48,114 nt of DNA, from contig NZ_JAKGCU010000032.1 in NCBI RefSeq assembly GCF_021556435.1, positions 1 to 48,114 of the forward strand, in the 5' to 3' direction. A model generated the notes under the pieces. That model was not told the origin of the DNA. It saw only the letters and a program-made list of their open reading frames with translations, and did no database searches. This DNA comes from Gordonia tangerina (GTDB taxonomy: Bacteria; Actinomycetota; Actinomycetes; Mycobacteriales; Mycobacteriaceae). The position numbers and the translations under genes are program-made. Of the stretch, positions 40,474 through 48,009 are shown in pieces. The stretch's first letter is position 1. Each line of letters begins with the position of its first letter.

Positions 40474-40525
40474 AGACGCCGAGACTCGGGACCAACAATG
40501 CTGTGACCAGCGAGAAAACGCGAGC

Positions 40526-41010
40526 TCAGTCAGACGAACCCTGGCTGCGAACCGTGACCCGCCGATCCTGCCAATTTGTCGCCTTGAGCCCGTAGCGGGT
40601 GCGTACCAGCATCCACCCGACGGTCCCACCAACCAGCGCGACCGCCAAACCCGACGAGCGTGAACAGGTTGCTGACACCCAGCATCTTCAGTCCCGCGGT
40701 CACCAGCAGCAGCACCAGCGCCAGGGCGCGGCGCACGAGTCCGGCCGATGCCCGCGAGGACAGGCGGGCCCCGAAGTAGGCGCCGGGGATGCTGCCGACC
40801 AGCAGAGGTAGCACCACGCTCCAGTCGACGTCGCCGAACAGGAGGTGGCCGGCGGCGGCCGCGATGACCAGGGGGACGGCTTGGGCGAGGTCGGTGCCGA
40901 CCAGTCGCTTGGCCGTGTGCCGACCTTTGCCGGAAAATTCACCTGCATACTCCGGTCGAGGTTGGGGTTCACGGATCTGCAGCACCGTCGGGTGACCGGC
41001 ACCCCGACCT
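40526..41010 (-). pseudogene. Frameshifted, truncated TauE/SafE permease gene
   Basis: The C-terminal half of a TauE/SafE-family anion permease is readable: RLVGTDLAQAVPLVIAAAAG, HLLFGDVDWSVVLPLLVGSI, PGAYFGARLSSRAS, then LVLLLVTAGLKMLGVSN. Near 40640 the frame must shift to give the natural end LAVALVGGTVGWMLVRTRYG and the stop at 40526-40528. Near 41000 another break leaves only a trace of the N-terminal half in a different frame. Family members export sulfite or organosulfonates; this copy is inactive. Confidence 0.7.
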
Positions 41011-41141
41011 CGACCGTGGGGCCGCTGTGGCCCCATCCGACCAAGACATTCGCCGTCGAGTTCGCCGGCACGCGAAGTGGCCAGAAGTGTCCCCGGCAAG
41101 AGTCCTCGATGAGTACGTCCCAAGCGTTGTTGAGCGCACAA

Positions 41142-41215
41142 CGTTCCGCGGAACATCATGCCACTGCCGGGTTGGTGTCGGATTGGCGGGCTTTCTATGC
41201 CAACGCGCCGCAAGC
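41142..41215 (-). pseudogene. 3' remnant of a second DUF222/HNH gene with its terminal palindrome
   Basis: Plus-strand bases 41142-41153 are CGTTCCGCGGAA of the same palindrome, followed by AC and then TCATG, just as at the end of the intact HNH gene. On the minus strand the remnant reads KARQSDTNPAVA then stop, matching KARQSDADLAAA at the intact C-terminus. A Trp codon has become TAG just before KARQSD. Similarity fades after about 25 codons. The stretch 41216-41595 beyond it shows no recognisable gene. Confidence 0.75.
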
Positions 41216-41595
41216 TGAGACTTGAGGACGTCCGCGATGCGGTGCAGCGGACTGACTCGGCCTCAGGTCGCGCCGATCCGTGACCTGGTGAGTCGCTACG
41301 AAATCCGCAGATACCCGGCGTCGGTTCGCGAAAGGCGTTGCGTAGATGGCCAGCGCTTCGACCGAGAAGAACCTGCCTGATGCTCGTTTGAGTCCGGCTG
41401 ATCGTGGCGGACCCGAGTTCCCGCGATCCCTACTCATACTCCGGTGCCAAAGGGGCGCGAGATCTCGTTGTCCGCTTCTTTGTTTGCCTCATCAACTATC
41501 ACATTGGGCGGCAAGCGAACACAGGTGTTCACATCTCGATCGATCGCAGAGCGGAGAGCAGTCCGAAATATTCGACCAGATGCACGACGCGCGAA
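41216..41595. other. Non-coding stretch upstream of the beta-propeller gene
   Basis: 380 bases. A minus-strand frame (41195-41437) is open but runs into the HNH remnant and has no recognisable motif upstream. The part 41470-41580 is AT-richer and probably contains the promoter of the next gene. Nothing else seen. Confidence 0.35.
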
Positions 41596-44145
41596 GTGAC
41601 CGCCGAGGTCTTTACTGGAGTAGTGGCGGAGTCGTTTCCTGGGCCTCCGCCGGGATCGGATGGCCCACGCGGGCGCCCGGACGACGAACAGCCGCCCGAG
41701 GCGGCGACGAGTGCATTTCCGACGGCGCCGCAACCCCTGGCGGCGCCCGGGTTCGGCTACCCGCCGTCCCAGCAGATGATGCCGGGATCACACATCCCCA
41801 CGGGCGGGCTACCACCGCCTGGCATGCCGCCGATGACGTGGTCGCTCGGCCCGCCGCCCCCACCGCCCCGACGACGCGCGTCGCGCCTAACCTGGCTGGT
41901 CGGCGGTCTGGTGTTCCTGCTGGTGATCGCCCTCGGTGCGCTCAGCCTGGTGTGGTTCACACACCGTTCGTCGCCCGCAGACGATTCGTTGCTGGCCGGA
42001 CAGCTAACCCGTTCGTTCCCGACGGCGCCGAACCCGTCGTGGACGGTCACCGCGGAGCAAATGGGCGGCGACCGGTTCGTGTCGGGCCTGGCGACCGAGG
42101 GCCAGTACGGCGCCCTCGGAGCGGTCACCGACGGCCAGACGATCGTAACCATTGTGGGCGGTCCCTTCACCACGCTCGGTCCCTCGCACCGGGTCCTCGG
42201 AGTCGACGCCTCGACCGGCACGACGTGGCGACTCGATCGCACCGTGCGCGGCTGTTCGGACACGATCGTCGAGCACAGCATCGCGTGCCGCGGTGATTCG
42301 GACGTCTACTTTATCGACACCCGCACCGGGACTCTGACAGCAACTGTCTCGCTGCCGATCTCGCAGTCCTCCTATGAGATCGCCTACAACGGTTCGGCGG
42401 CCTTCCTGCACTCCTACTCGTCCACAGACCGCAGCACCACGTTCTACAAGGTGACCCCCGAGGGCTTGGAGTGGCAGCGATCGGTGGTGTTGCCTGAGCA
42501 ATTTCCGGGCAGCGGCGACGCCTCCACGTTCACCGCGACCGCCGACCTCGTCGCGAGCGCGTCGGTGTACGGGGTCGTTATCTCCGCCGACGACGGGCGA
42601 GTACTACTCAACAGGCCCGCATCCTGGACCGTCGCTCGGCTGCTCGATGGCGCACTCGGTCTGGTGACCGGTCAGGTGTCGAACGAGGTGGTGACCAACC
42701 GCACGGTGACGGTGGTTCGCCCGGACGGAACGGTCCATGACACGCCCGGTGGCTCCGTGGTGGTCCCACATGTGGCCGTGCCCGAGCAGCAGAACCGTGT
42801 CCTGGTCGACACGGACTATGTCGATCTGACCGATGGGCGGTCACTGTGGACAACCGACAGTGCCTCCGGCGAGCGGTTCGGCGCAGCGGTGCTCGGCGAT
42901 AACAGGGAACTGATCGTCGTCGATCTGCAGGCCGGCGACCTCGTCGCCTTGTCTGCCGCCAGCGGTGCAGAACTCTGGCGATCACCGATCTCGGACAGCT
43001 ACCGGTCGTCGGGCTTTGCGGTCACCGATGGCGAACGCATCATTGCAACAACACCAGATGGCGGGCTGGCCGCCGTGGATCTGGCCACCGGCGCGCCGGT
43101 GTGGGTGCGCTCGCCGGCCGCGATCGGTAACGCATCGAGCGTCGGTGACAGCGAGCATGGGCCGGTGCTCACCTTTGCCGCCGGCGATCACCTGGTGACG
43201 GTAACCACAACCACCATCACCGGATTCGCGGCAACAGGAGGAACGGCGGTCGTGCCGGGTACGGCGCGGTCGGAATCGGCAGGCTCGGGCGGGGCCGTCG
43301 GCGGCGATCAGTACGTAACCCCGTGCGGAACACCGCCGATCTTCACGCCACAATCGTTTCGGACTTCGCCGAACGGACTGGACGTCGAGATGACTGTCAC
43401 CGCGCAATGCCCGGGCGGCGATGTCCTCTACGGGCCGCACACCCGGATCAGCATCACCGATGGTGGGCACCTCGTTGCCTCCGGAACGTTCGACCTCGCG
43501 CCGGTTCCGGTGGTGGTGCCGCCACCCCAGGGAGCTGGGTCGGCGACGACGATCGTGCTGACCTATCCGGCGGGTACGTTCTTTCGCCTCCCGGACACGC
43601 TGCCGCCGAACGGTAGTGCCAGTGCAACCCGCTTCCTCGTCGAATGCGACCCAGGTGTGACATCCGGTGTCGCGCCTCGCTTGTCGGTGCGGGATGTGGG
43701 AGGGGACGCGCCACCGGTGGCTGCCACCGGTCCGTCGTTGCCGGACGGTGCAGACCCGTCGGCGACGAGTATCGACGCGTTGCGTCTGCAAGCCGATTCC
43801 GATCGCGCCTTCATCCTCGCGAATCTGAACAACCGCTGGGTTGCTCAACTCAGTTCCAAACGACCAGGACTGTTCGCCGACGGACGCACATGGGACAGCC
43901 GGGCCATTCTCGAGGAGTTCCTGGCGCTACGTCTGAGGTTCAAGGATGCGCGGCTTCTGTACAGCGACGAGTGGAATGTGTTCAGCTACCGCGGGTGGTG
44001 GGTGACCGTCGCTGCGGTCACCTTCCCGGGCCCGGACGCCGCCAACAATTGGTGCAGAACAGAGGGTTTCGATCCTGATCACTGTTTCGCCAAGCTGGTG
44101 AGCACCACGGCCAGCCCCGATGCGTCGACCAAGTATTGGGGGTAA
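41596..44145 (+). CDS. Membrane-anchored extracellular PQQ-like beta-propeller protein
   Basis: 849 aa from GTG 41596; GTG 41623 is the other candidate. The open frame to 41404 looks non-coding. The head is Pro/Gly-rich (LGPPPPPPRRRASR) and cytoplasmic, then one helix (WLVGGLVFLLVIALGALSLVWF). Residues about 150-560 hold PQQ-like blades: VLGVDASTGTTWRLD, VYFIDTRTGTLTATV, LVALSAASGAELWRSPI, LAAVDLATGAPVWVRS. The last ~280 residues repeat the extracellular module of the 17989 protein, with a Cys pair (PCGTPPIFTP ... AQCPGGDVLYG) then WVAQLSSKRPGLFADG and GWWVTVAAV. PQQ-like propellers in such anchored proteins usually mediate binding, not catalysis. Confidence 0.82.
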   Translation: MTAEVFTGVVAESFPGPPPGSDGPRGRPDDEQPPEAATSAFPTAPQPLAAPGFGYPPSQQMMPGSHIPTGGLPPPGMPPMTWSLGPPPPPPRRRASRLTWLVGGLVFLLVIALGALSLVWFTHRSSPADDSLLAGQLTRSFPTAPNPSWTVTAEQMGGDRFVSGLATEGQYGALGAVTDGQTIVTIVGGPFTTLGPSHRVLGVDASTGTTWRLDRTVRGCSDTIVEHSIACRGDSDVYFIDTRTGTLTATVSLPISQSSYEIAYNGSAAFLHSYSSTDRSTTFYKVTPEGLEWQRSVVLPEQFPGSGDASTFTATADLVASASVYGVVISADDGRVLLNRPASWTVARLLDGALGLVTGQVSNEVVTNRTVTVVRPDGTVHDTPGGSVVVPHVAVPEQQNRVLVDTDYVDLTDGRSLWTTDSASGERFGAAVLGDNRELIVVDLQAGDLVALSAASGAELWRSPISDSYRSSGFAVTDGERIIATTPDGGLAAVDLATGAPVWVRSPAAIGNASSVGDSEHGPVLTFAAGDHLVTVTTTTITGFAATGGTAVVPGTARSESAGSGGAVGGDQYVTPCGTPPIFTPQSFRTSPNGLDVEMTVTAQCPGGDVLYGPHTRISITDGGHLVASGTFDLAPVPVVVPPPQGAGSATTIVLTYPAGTFFRLPDTLPPNGSASATRFLVECDPGVTSGVAPRLSVRDVGGDAPPVAATGPSLPDGADPSATSIDALRLQADSDRAFILANLNNRWVAQLSSKRPGLFADGRTWDSRAILEEFLALRLRFKDARLLYSDEWNVFSYRGWWVTVAAVTFPGPDAANNWCRTEGFDPDHCFAKLVSTTASPDASTKYWG

Positions 44146-44184
44146 CTATCGAGGACAGCCACGCCGTCTGGCCAAGAAGGGGGG
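43950..44184 (+). repeat. Direct repeat, copy 1 (3' end of the beta-propeller gene)
   Basis: 235 bases starting at GCGGCTTCTGTACAGCG and running past the stop codon to the GGCCAAGAAGG stretch. Near-identical to 45636-45870, with a scatter of point changes. Weaker similarity may continue to about 44240 / 45930 (GATAAAC / GATAAAA region). Confidence 0.85.
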
Positions 44185-44233
44185 AGCACGTCGTGGTGAG
44201 CCCGCCCACGGATTGTCATGGCGTAGATAAACC

Positions 44234-44452
44234 GTGAGGTGCCATCAGTATCCGAATTCCGCGTCTCTGATCCCGACTCAGCTATCGGTGAAAGCGTATG
44301 TCGATGCCAACAGGCGGCGCTGGTGTGGGCAGTGTGAATCCACCGAATGCGACCGCACCCCGGTGAGCACCGTGCAGTGGTACGGGACGCGAGCGCAGTG
44401 CGACGCCATCGGGACCAAAGACACCGCCACCGAGTACAACATCTATCTATGA
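44234..44452 (+). pseudogene. Phage tail protein fragment
   Basis: Open frame of 72 codons. It begins with ASLIPTQLSVKAYVDAN, a phrase typical of phage tail or minor tail proteins, and ends with VQWYGTRAQCDAIGTKDTAT then EYNIYL, which resembles the C-terminal repeat ends of actinophage tail proteins. The two parts look fused or compressed. It lies inside the interval bracketed by the 235-bp direct repeats. Confidence 0.5.
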
Positions 44453-44463
44453 GGTGATCAATC

Positions 44464-45084
44464 GTGGAACAGGACCCGAATCTGCCCGAAGACCCGAACC
44501 AGTCTGCCCTTCCGCCTGAACATACGGATCGGGTTGACTTCTCGAACTGGAACAGGAAACCAGCGAAGCCACCGCCTGACTCCAACAAGATCGTCCTGGT
44601 TGTTCTTGCGACTGTCGGTGCCGTCATCGCTGCCGTGCTCACCATCAGCTTCGTGTGGTGGCTGGTCGTGTATTACCCAGCGAAGAACGCGGTTGACGAC
44701 CTGTTTGATGACCTGGACGAGCCGTCGCCCTCGTCAAAGATCGAGGACGGTACGTGGAGGGGCGTGCTGAAGCATGATGATTCAGATTCTTCGGACCTGA
44801 ATGTCAGACTGACCATGACCGACTTCGTGGTGCGGGACGACGATTCTGTGAGCATGGTGGCCCAGTTCGACTGGGGCGACAACGATTGCATATCCCGTTC
44901 GATACCCGGAGCAATCCTCACTTACGACGATTCGGTGCGTGTCACCATGCGATTTGCTTGTCAAAGCGGTGATGATGTCCCAACCGCGACATTCGAGATG
45001 TACATGGACGCTGGACTTCTGAAGGGCACCGTGGAGTGTGATTGCAACGGGGCCGGGTCGTTCGAGTTGACGAAGGAGAAGTGA
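44464..45084 (+). CDS. Membrane-anchored acidic secreted protein
   Basis: 206 aa from GTG 44464 with GAGGTGAT five bases upstream. A polar 40-residue head precedes one helix (IVLVVLATVGAVIAAVLTIS, continuing FVWWLVV). The outer ~130 residues are Asp-rich (LFDDLDEPSPSSKIEDG) and beta-patterned, with Cys at CISRSIPG, FACQSGDD and VECDCNG, probably disulfide-bonded. No family recognised. It is flanked on both sides by phage tail fragments, so it may have arrived with them or have been captured between the direct repeats. Confidence 0.7.
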   Translation: MEQDPNLPEDPNQSALPPEHTDRVDFSNWNRKPAKPPPDSNKIVLVVLATVGAVIAAVLTISFVWWLVVYYPAKNAVDDLFDDLDEPSPSSKIEDGTWRGVLKHDDSDSSDLNVRLTMTDFVVRDDDSVSMVAQFDWGDNDCISRSIPGAILTYDDSVRVTMRFACQSGDDVPTATFEMYMDAGLLKGTVECDCNGAGSFELTKEK

Positions 45085-45085
45085 A

Positions 45086-45193
45086 ATGATCGCTCGTGTG
45101 ATGGTTGTCATTGTGTGTCGTGCTCGCGCGGCTGAAGATGTCGTGACCCTCTACAACAGGCAGGCCAATCTCTTAGAATCCTGGGACGGATGA
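45086..45193 (+). CDS. Short open frame, possibly a phage gene 3' fragment
   Basis: 35 codons from ATG 45086, behind GAAGGAGAAG and starting two bases after the previous stop. The C-terminal half (EDVVTLYNRQANLLESWDG) looks like real protein, the N-terminal half less so. The next phage-like frame begins three bases after its stop, as tail genes often do. Confidence 0.4.
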   Translation: MIARVMVVIVCRARAAEDVVTLYNRQANLLESWDG

Positions 45194-45196
45194 CAG

Positions 45197-45640
45197 ATGG
45201 CACTGGGCACACAGCAGGTCGGCAGGAAGTTTCACGGTACCCAGGAGATCGGTAAACTGTATCGGGGCACCAATTTGATCTTGGACAACTCGTGGACCGG
45301 CGCGCTGTACACCGACGACTTCAACCGTGCCAACGAGAACCCGATTAGCACACCGTGGACGCCATATTCCGGGGATACCCGCAAGGCGCAACTGATCTCC
45401 AACCGCACGCAGATGCAGACGTTGTCCCAAGCCACGTCCCGGTCGCGGAGCATCATCTAGCACAGCGGTTCGTTCCTAACCGAGAACCAGTACGTCAAGG
45501 CACAACTGATTGCGCCGATGACATCACTGGCCGCGAACAACTACACCTACATCTGGCTCGGCGGTAACCGGCACCAACTCGTTCGTCCCAACAACGCGAC
45601 CGCCGACTGTCCGGCAACCCGGACCTCGAAGAAGTGCGGC
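45197..45640 (+). pseudogene. Broken phage minor tail protein gene
   Basis: The N-terminus MALGTQQVGRKFHGTQEIGK then LYRGTNLIL and YTDDFNRANENPISTPWTPY is typical of minor tail proteins of actinophages. A TAG at 45458-45460 interrupts it. The same frame continues after the stop with sensible sequence (TENQYVKAQLIAPMTSLAAN, NYTYIWLGGNRHQL) until the second copy of the 235-bp repeat begins at 45636. Two disruptions, an internal stop and the junction, make it non-functional. Confidence 0.65.
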
Positions 45641-45879
45641 TTCTGTACAGCGTCGAGTGGAATGTGTTCAGCTACCGCCGGTGGTGGGTGACTGTTGTTG
45701 CGGTCACCCTCCCGGGCCCGGACGCCGCCAACAATTGGTGCCGAACAGAGGGTTTCGATCCTGATCACTGTTTCGCCAAGCTGGTGAGCGCCACTGCCGG
45801 CCCCGATGCGTCGACCAAGTATGGGGGGGTAGCTATCGACTGGCAGCCACGCCGTCTGGCCAAGCAGGGGACCCCGTAG
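45636..45879 (+). pseudogene. Duplicated 3' end of the beta-propeller gene (direct repeat, copy 2)
   Basis: Bases 45636-45870 repeat 43950-44184. The translated part reads LLYSVEWNVFSYRRWWVTVV then NNWCRTEGFDPDHCFAKLVS, the end of the shared extracellular module. It has lost its upstream coding region and a single-base change near its end replaces the original stop context (frame runs on to 45879). No start codon or ribosome site; taken as a relic. Confidence 0.75.
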
Positions 45880-46200
45880 GCGTGGGTTCGCCCCGAACAT
45901 CTCTGTGCGGATAAAAGCGTTGGGGTGCAGTTGTTATCGGGGGGCGTACGACACAAGGCCCTGGAACGGAAAAGGACGGAGCACAGTGTGTGGCAACAAC
46001 CCGGAACCGAGTCAGTAGTGTTGCCACGCAGAGGATTCGCGTTACCATAACCAATCCAGTTACGGGTTTCATCCGGCGTGAGCAGACGGCGCCGCGCGCC
46101 GCTGTCATCGATTAGGACGAACTTCGGACGGCAACATGGACTCGAGATGATGTATTTGAAATACTTGGGCTGCAACACAAATCGCTTAAGGTGGTATGCA
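45880..46200. other. Intergenic upstream of secreted protein gene
   Basis: 321 bases with no convincing gene. Bases 46140-46200 are AT-rich for this genome and precede the secreted-protein gene, so its promoter is probably here. No hairpin or repeat beyond the faint continuation of the duplicated segment near 45930. Confidence 0.35.
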
Positions 46201-46638
46201 ATGCGAACATTGACTCGCTTCGGAATCGGTATGTGCTCAGTCAGCGCGGCTGTGGCCGTGGCGGCATCTCCGGCGGCTGCCGCACCGTACTCGTCTGGGA
46301 CCATCAGTTCTTCGGTCAACAACACAATCGTCTATCGCATCACGAATCTGACGGACAGTGTGCGAAGTTGCGAGGCCTTCCTGAGCGGCCGCGTCAAATA
46401 CACGACGCCTCGCAAGAGGATTCCGCCGAAGACGACCGAGATCTTCACGGTGGCCGGGGTTCCGGCCGGCAACTACTCGACGTGGTGGGCATGTAGCAGT
46501 TTCGCCAATGGCAAGCAGGTTGTCACAGTGCTCGGCGCGTCCTCGGGTACACCTCACCTCACCGAGAATGCCCCTGCGGCGGGTACCTTTGGTCTATCCG
46601 GTCTTGGATCATTGTTCGGGGGTTTCGGATCGTCGTGA
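46201..46638 (+). CDS. Secreted protein with signal peptide, unknown
   Basis: 145 aa from ATG 46201, with AAGGTGG six bases upstream. Signal peptide: TRFGIGMCSVSAAVAVAASP with cleavage after AAAA near residue 28. The mature part has two Cys (SCEAFLSG, WACSSF), likely a disulfide, in a small beta-rich domain, and a Gly/Phe/Ser-rich end (FGLSGLGSLFGGFGSS). No family recognised. Confidence 0.7.
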   Translation: MRTLTRFGIGMCSVSAAVAVAASPAAAAPYSSGTISSSVNNTIVYRITNLTDSVRSCEAFLSGRVKYTTPRKRIPPKTTEIFTVAGVPAGNYSTWWACSSFANGKQVVTVLGASSGTPHLTENAPAAGTFGLSGLGSLFGGFGSS

Positions 46639-46798
46639 GGCGCGGGCCGGGCACGTCGAGTTGCATACGGCAAATCAGGCAAGGTCACGTGCTGGGGATG
46701 TCTGGAGTTGCATCCTTATTTGGGTCATATCCGAAAAAGCGTTGCTCACTCCACAACGAGGGCAATGCATGGACTCGAATCACAATTGAGTTATCGGC

Positions 46799-47407
46799 GT
46801 GAAGAACTTCGCCTTAGTGCTACCGGTAATAGCCGCGATGCTGATCCTGGGCTGCAGCGGCGCGGGCCCGGTCGCGGTGGTTGGAGAGGGCCGACCTGTG
46901 GACCACGACGAGTTGCCAGATCTCGACTACATAGCAGACGATATGGTTGTCGCGCATTCTGCGCTTCCGCCGCTGCCCGCGGGCGAGTACACGTTCGAAC
47001 AGGTAACGCAGGCTGAGGAACCCTCGAATTCCGAATGCGACCTGAGGTTAACTTACGAAGCTGGCGTGAAAGTGGATAGCGACAACCCTGACTATCAATA
47101 TAGAATACAGATCGGGTCAGTTCGCAAGAGGATGGATCTGAATGCCTACTATGTCAACTGTGTGAGCATCGAACCCTCATATCAGCAACTTGTTCGTGAA
47201 CTGGAAAATGCGCCCCCACGCGCCTCAGGCTTCTGCAAGAAGTCGCACGGAAAGAACATCTTGTGTGGTCTTGGCGGCTACACACGGGGCGTCGTCGTCG
47301 CGGTGTCAGCTCAAGGCTTCGGAGGACAAGAACTGCCGAGCGACGTTGTGGACGAACTCGCCAAGATGTACAGGGCCCAGTCGGGCCGCCTGGCGAGCTG
47401 GAACTGA
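46799..47407 (+). CDS. Putative lipoprotein, unknown
   Basis: 202 aa from GTG 46799. The N-terminus KNFALVLPVIAAMLILGCSG contains a lipobox (LILGC), so the mature protein is expected to be lipid-anchored at Cys 19 or so. Further Cys at SECDLRLTY, YVNCVSIEP, GFCKKSHG and LCGLGGYT probably form two disulfides. No family recognised. The sequence is less GC-rich than its surroundings in the third quarter, possibly a sign of transfer. Confidence 0.65.
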   Translation: MKNFALVLPVIAAMLILGCSGAGPVAVVGEGRPVDHDELPDLDYIADDMVVAHSALPPLPAGEYTFEQVTQAEEPSNSECDLRLTYEAGVKVDSDNPDYQYRIQIGSVRKRMDLNAYYVNCVSIEPSYQQLVRELENAPPRASGFCKKSHGKNILCGLGGYTRGVVVAVSAQGFGGQELPSDVVDELAKMYRAQSGRLASWN

Positions 47408-47652
47408 ATTGCCGGATGGTGCCGCCTTCGCCGAGTCGGGATTCGGCAGGTGCCGCCTCGGTCATGCGCCACTACGCGAGACGGTCAACCCGGTGATCGC
47501 CGAGCAGGCCGCGGTGTCGAAGATCGAACGGCGCCAGGATCTTCTGCTGGCGACGCCTTCGCCCGCAGAGCCTGACCACTCCTGACCTGATCACGGAGAG
47601 GCCGGTAGCAACGTAGCCGCGCCACGCTATCCGAGCCGACCCACGCGAGCTC
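47408..47652. other. Intergenic, nothing recognised
   Basis: 245 bases between the lipoprotein gene and the second hairpin element. Short frames only, none with a ribosome site or motif. Confidence 0.35.
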
Positions 47653-47775
47653 AAGAGAGAGCCCGCCGGACCAGTCGGGGTCGGTCCGGCGGGGCGCCCG
47701 GGAGGCTTTCGTCCGGTCCCGATCGGGAGAAGGGGTCGGCCCGATAGTTGATGATTATCGATTCGCTCCTGCGGC
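47653..47775 (-). repeat. Repeated hairpin element, copy 2
   Basis: Second copy of the element at 40333-40473, same orientation. The hairpin arms are 47662-47672 and 47683-47693 (11 perfect pairs). On the minus strand it is followed by TCTCTCTT. Relative to copy 1 it lacks about 18 bases between AGAAGGGG and GATAGTTGAT. No gene lies just upstream on the minus strand here, which favours an independent transcript or a plain repeat over a terminator of one specific gene. Confidence 0.65.
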
Positions 47776-47808
47776 CAATGCGGAGCTTCGCAACCCCTCC
47801 GTGATCGA

Positions 47809-47832
47809 TCCGCGGAACGCTCAACATGTCAG
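47809..47832. repeat. Sequence like the right end of the DUF222/HNH unit, inverted
   Basis: Matches, with one mismatch in 24 bases, the reverse complement of the stretch just inside the right palindrome of the HNH unit (25333-25356): TCCGCGGAACGCTCAAC then a changed base then TGTCAGA. Only half of the palindrome is intact (GATCCGCGGAAC in place of GTTCCGCGGAAC). No HNH coding sequence follows. Confidence 0.6.
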
Positions 47833-48008
47833 ATCGCATCCCACGGCCAGGGGCCGGCTGGCTGAACCCGGGCCCGCTCCAGGTGGTCAATTGTCCTTGC
47901 GGTCACGAGCACGCTGATTCTCTAGTCAAGCGCCTTTTCGTCGTACCCGATGCCGAGGACGGTGTTTTCACGCTCAGGAACCCTACTTCTCAAACCGGCT
48001 CTTCCTGA
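47826..48008 (+). CDS. Short open frame cut by the IS end
   Basis: 60 codons. Residues 5-48 (GAGWLNPGPLQVVNCPCGHE, then LFVVPDAEDGVF) look like protein with one CPCGH knuckle. The end probably runs into the neighbouring insertion sequence, so this may be the 5' part of an interrupted gene. Its start codon lies within the HNH-end-like sequence. No family recognised. Confidence 0.3.
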   Translation: MSDRIPRPGAGWLNPGPLQVVNCPCGHEHADSLVKRLFVVPDAEDGVFTLRNPTSQTGSS

Positions 48009-48009
48009 T

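Noticed and set aside
41195..41437. Minus-strand open frame as a separate gene
   Set aside because: It runs into the HNH remnant, stops at the TAG within it, and shows no motif or ribosome site upstream.
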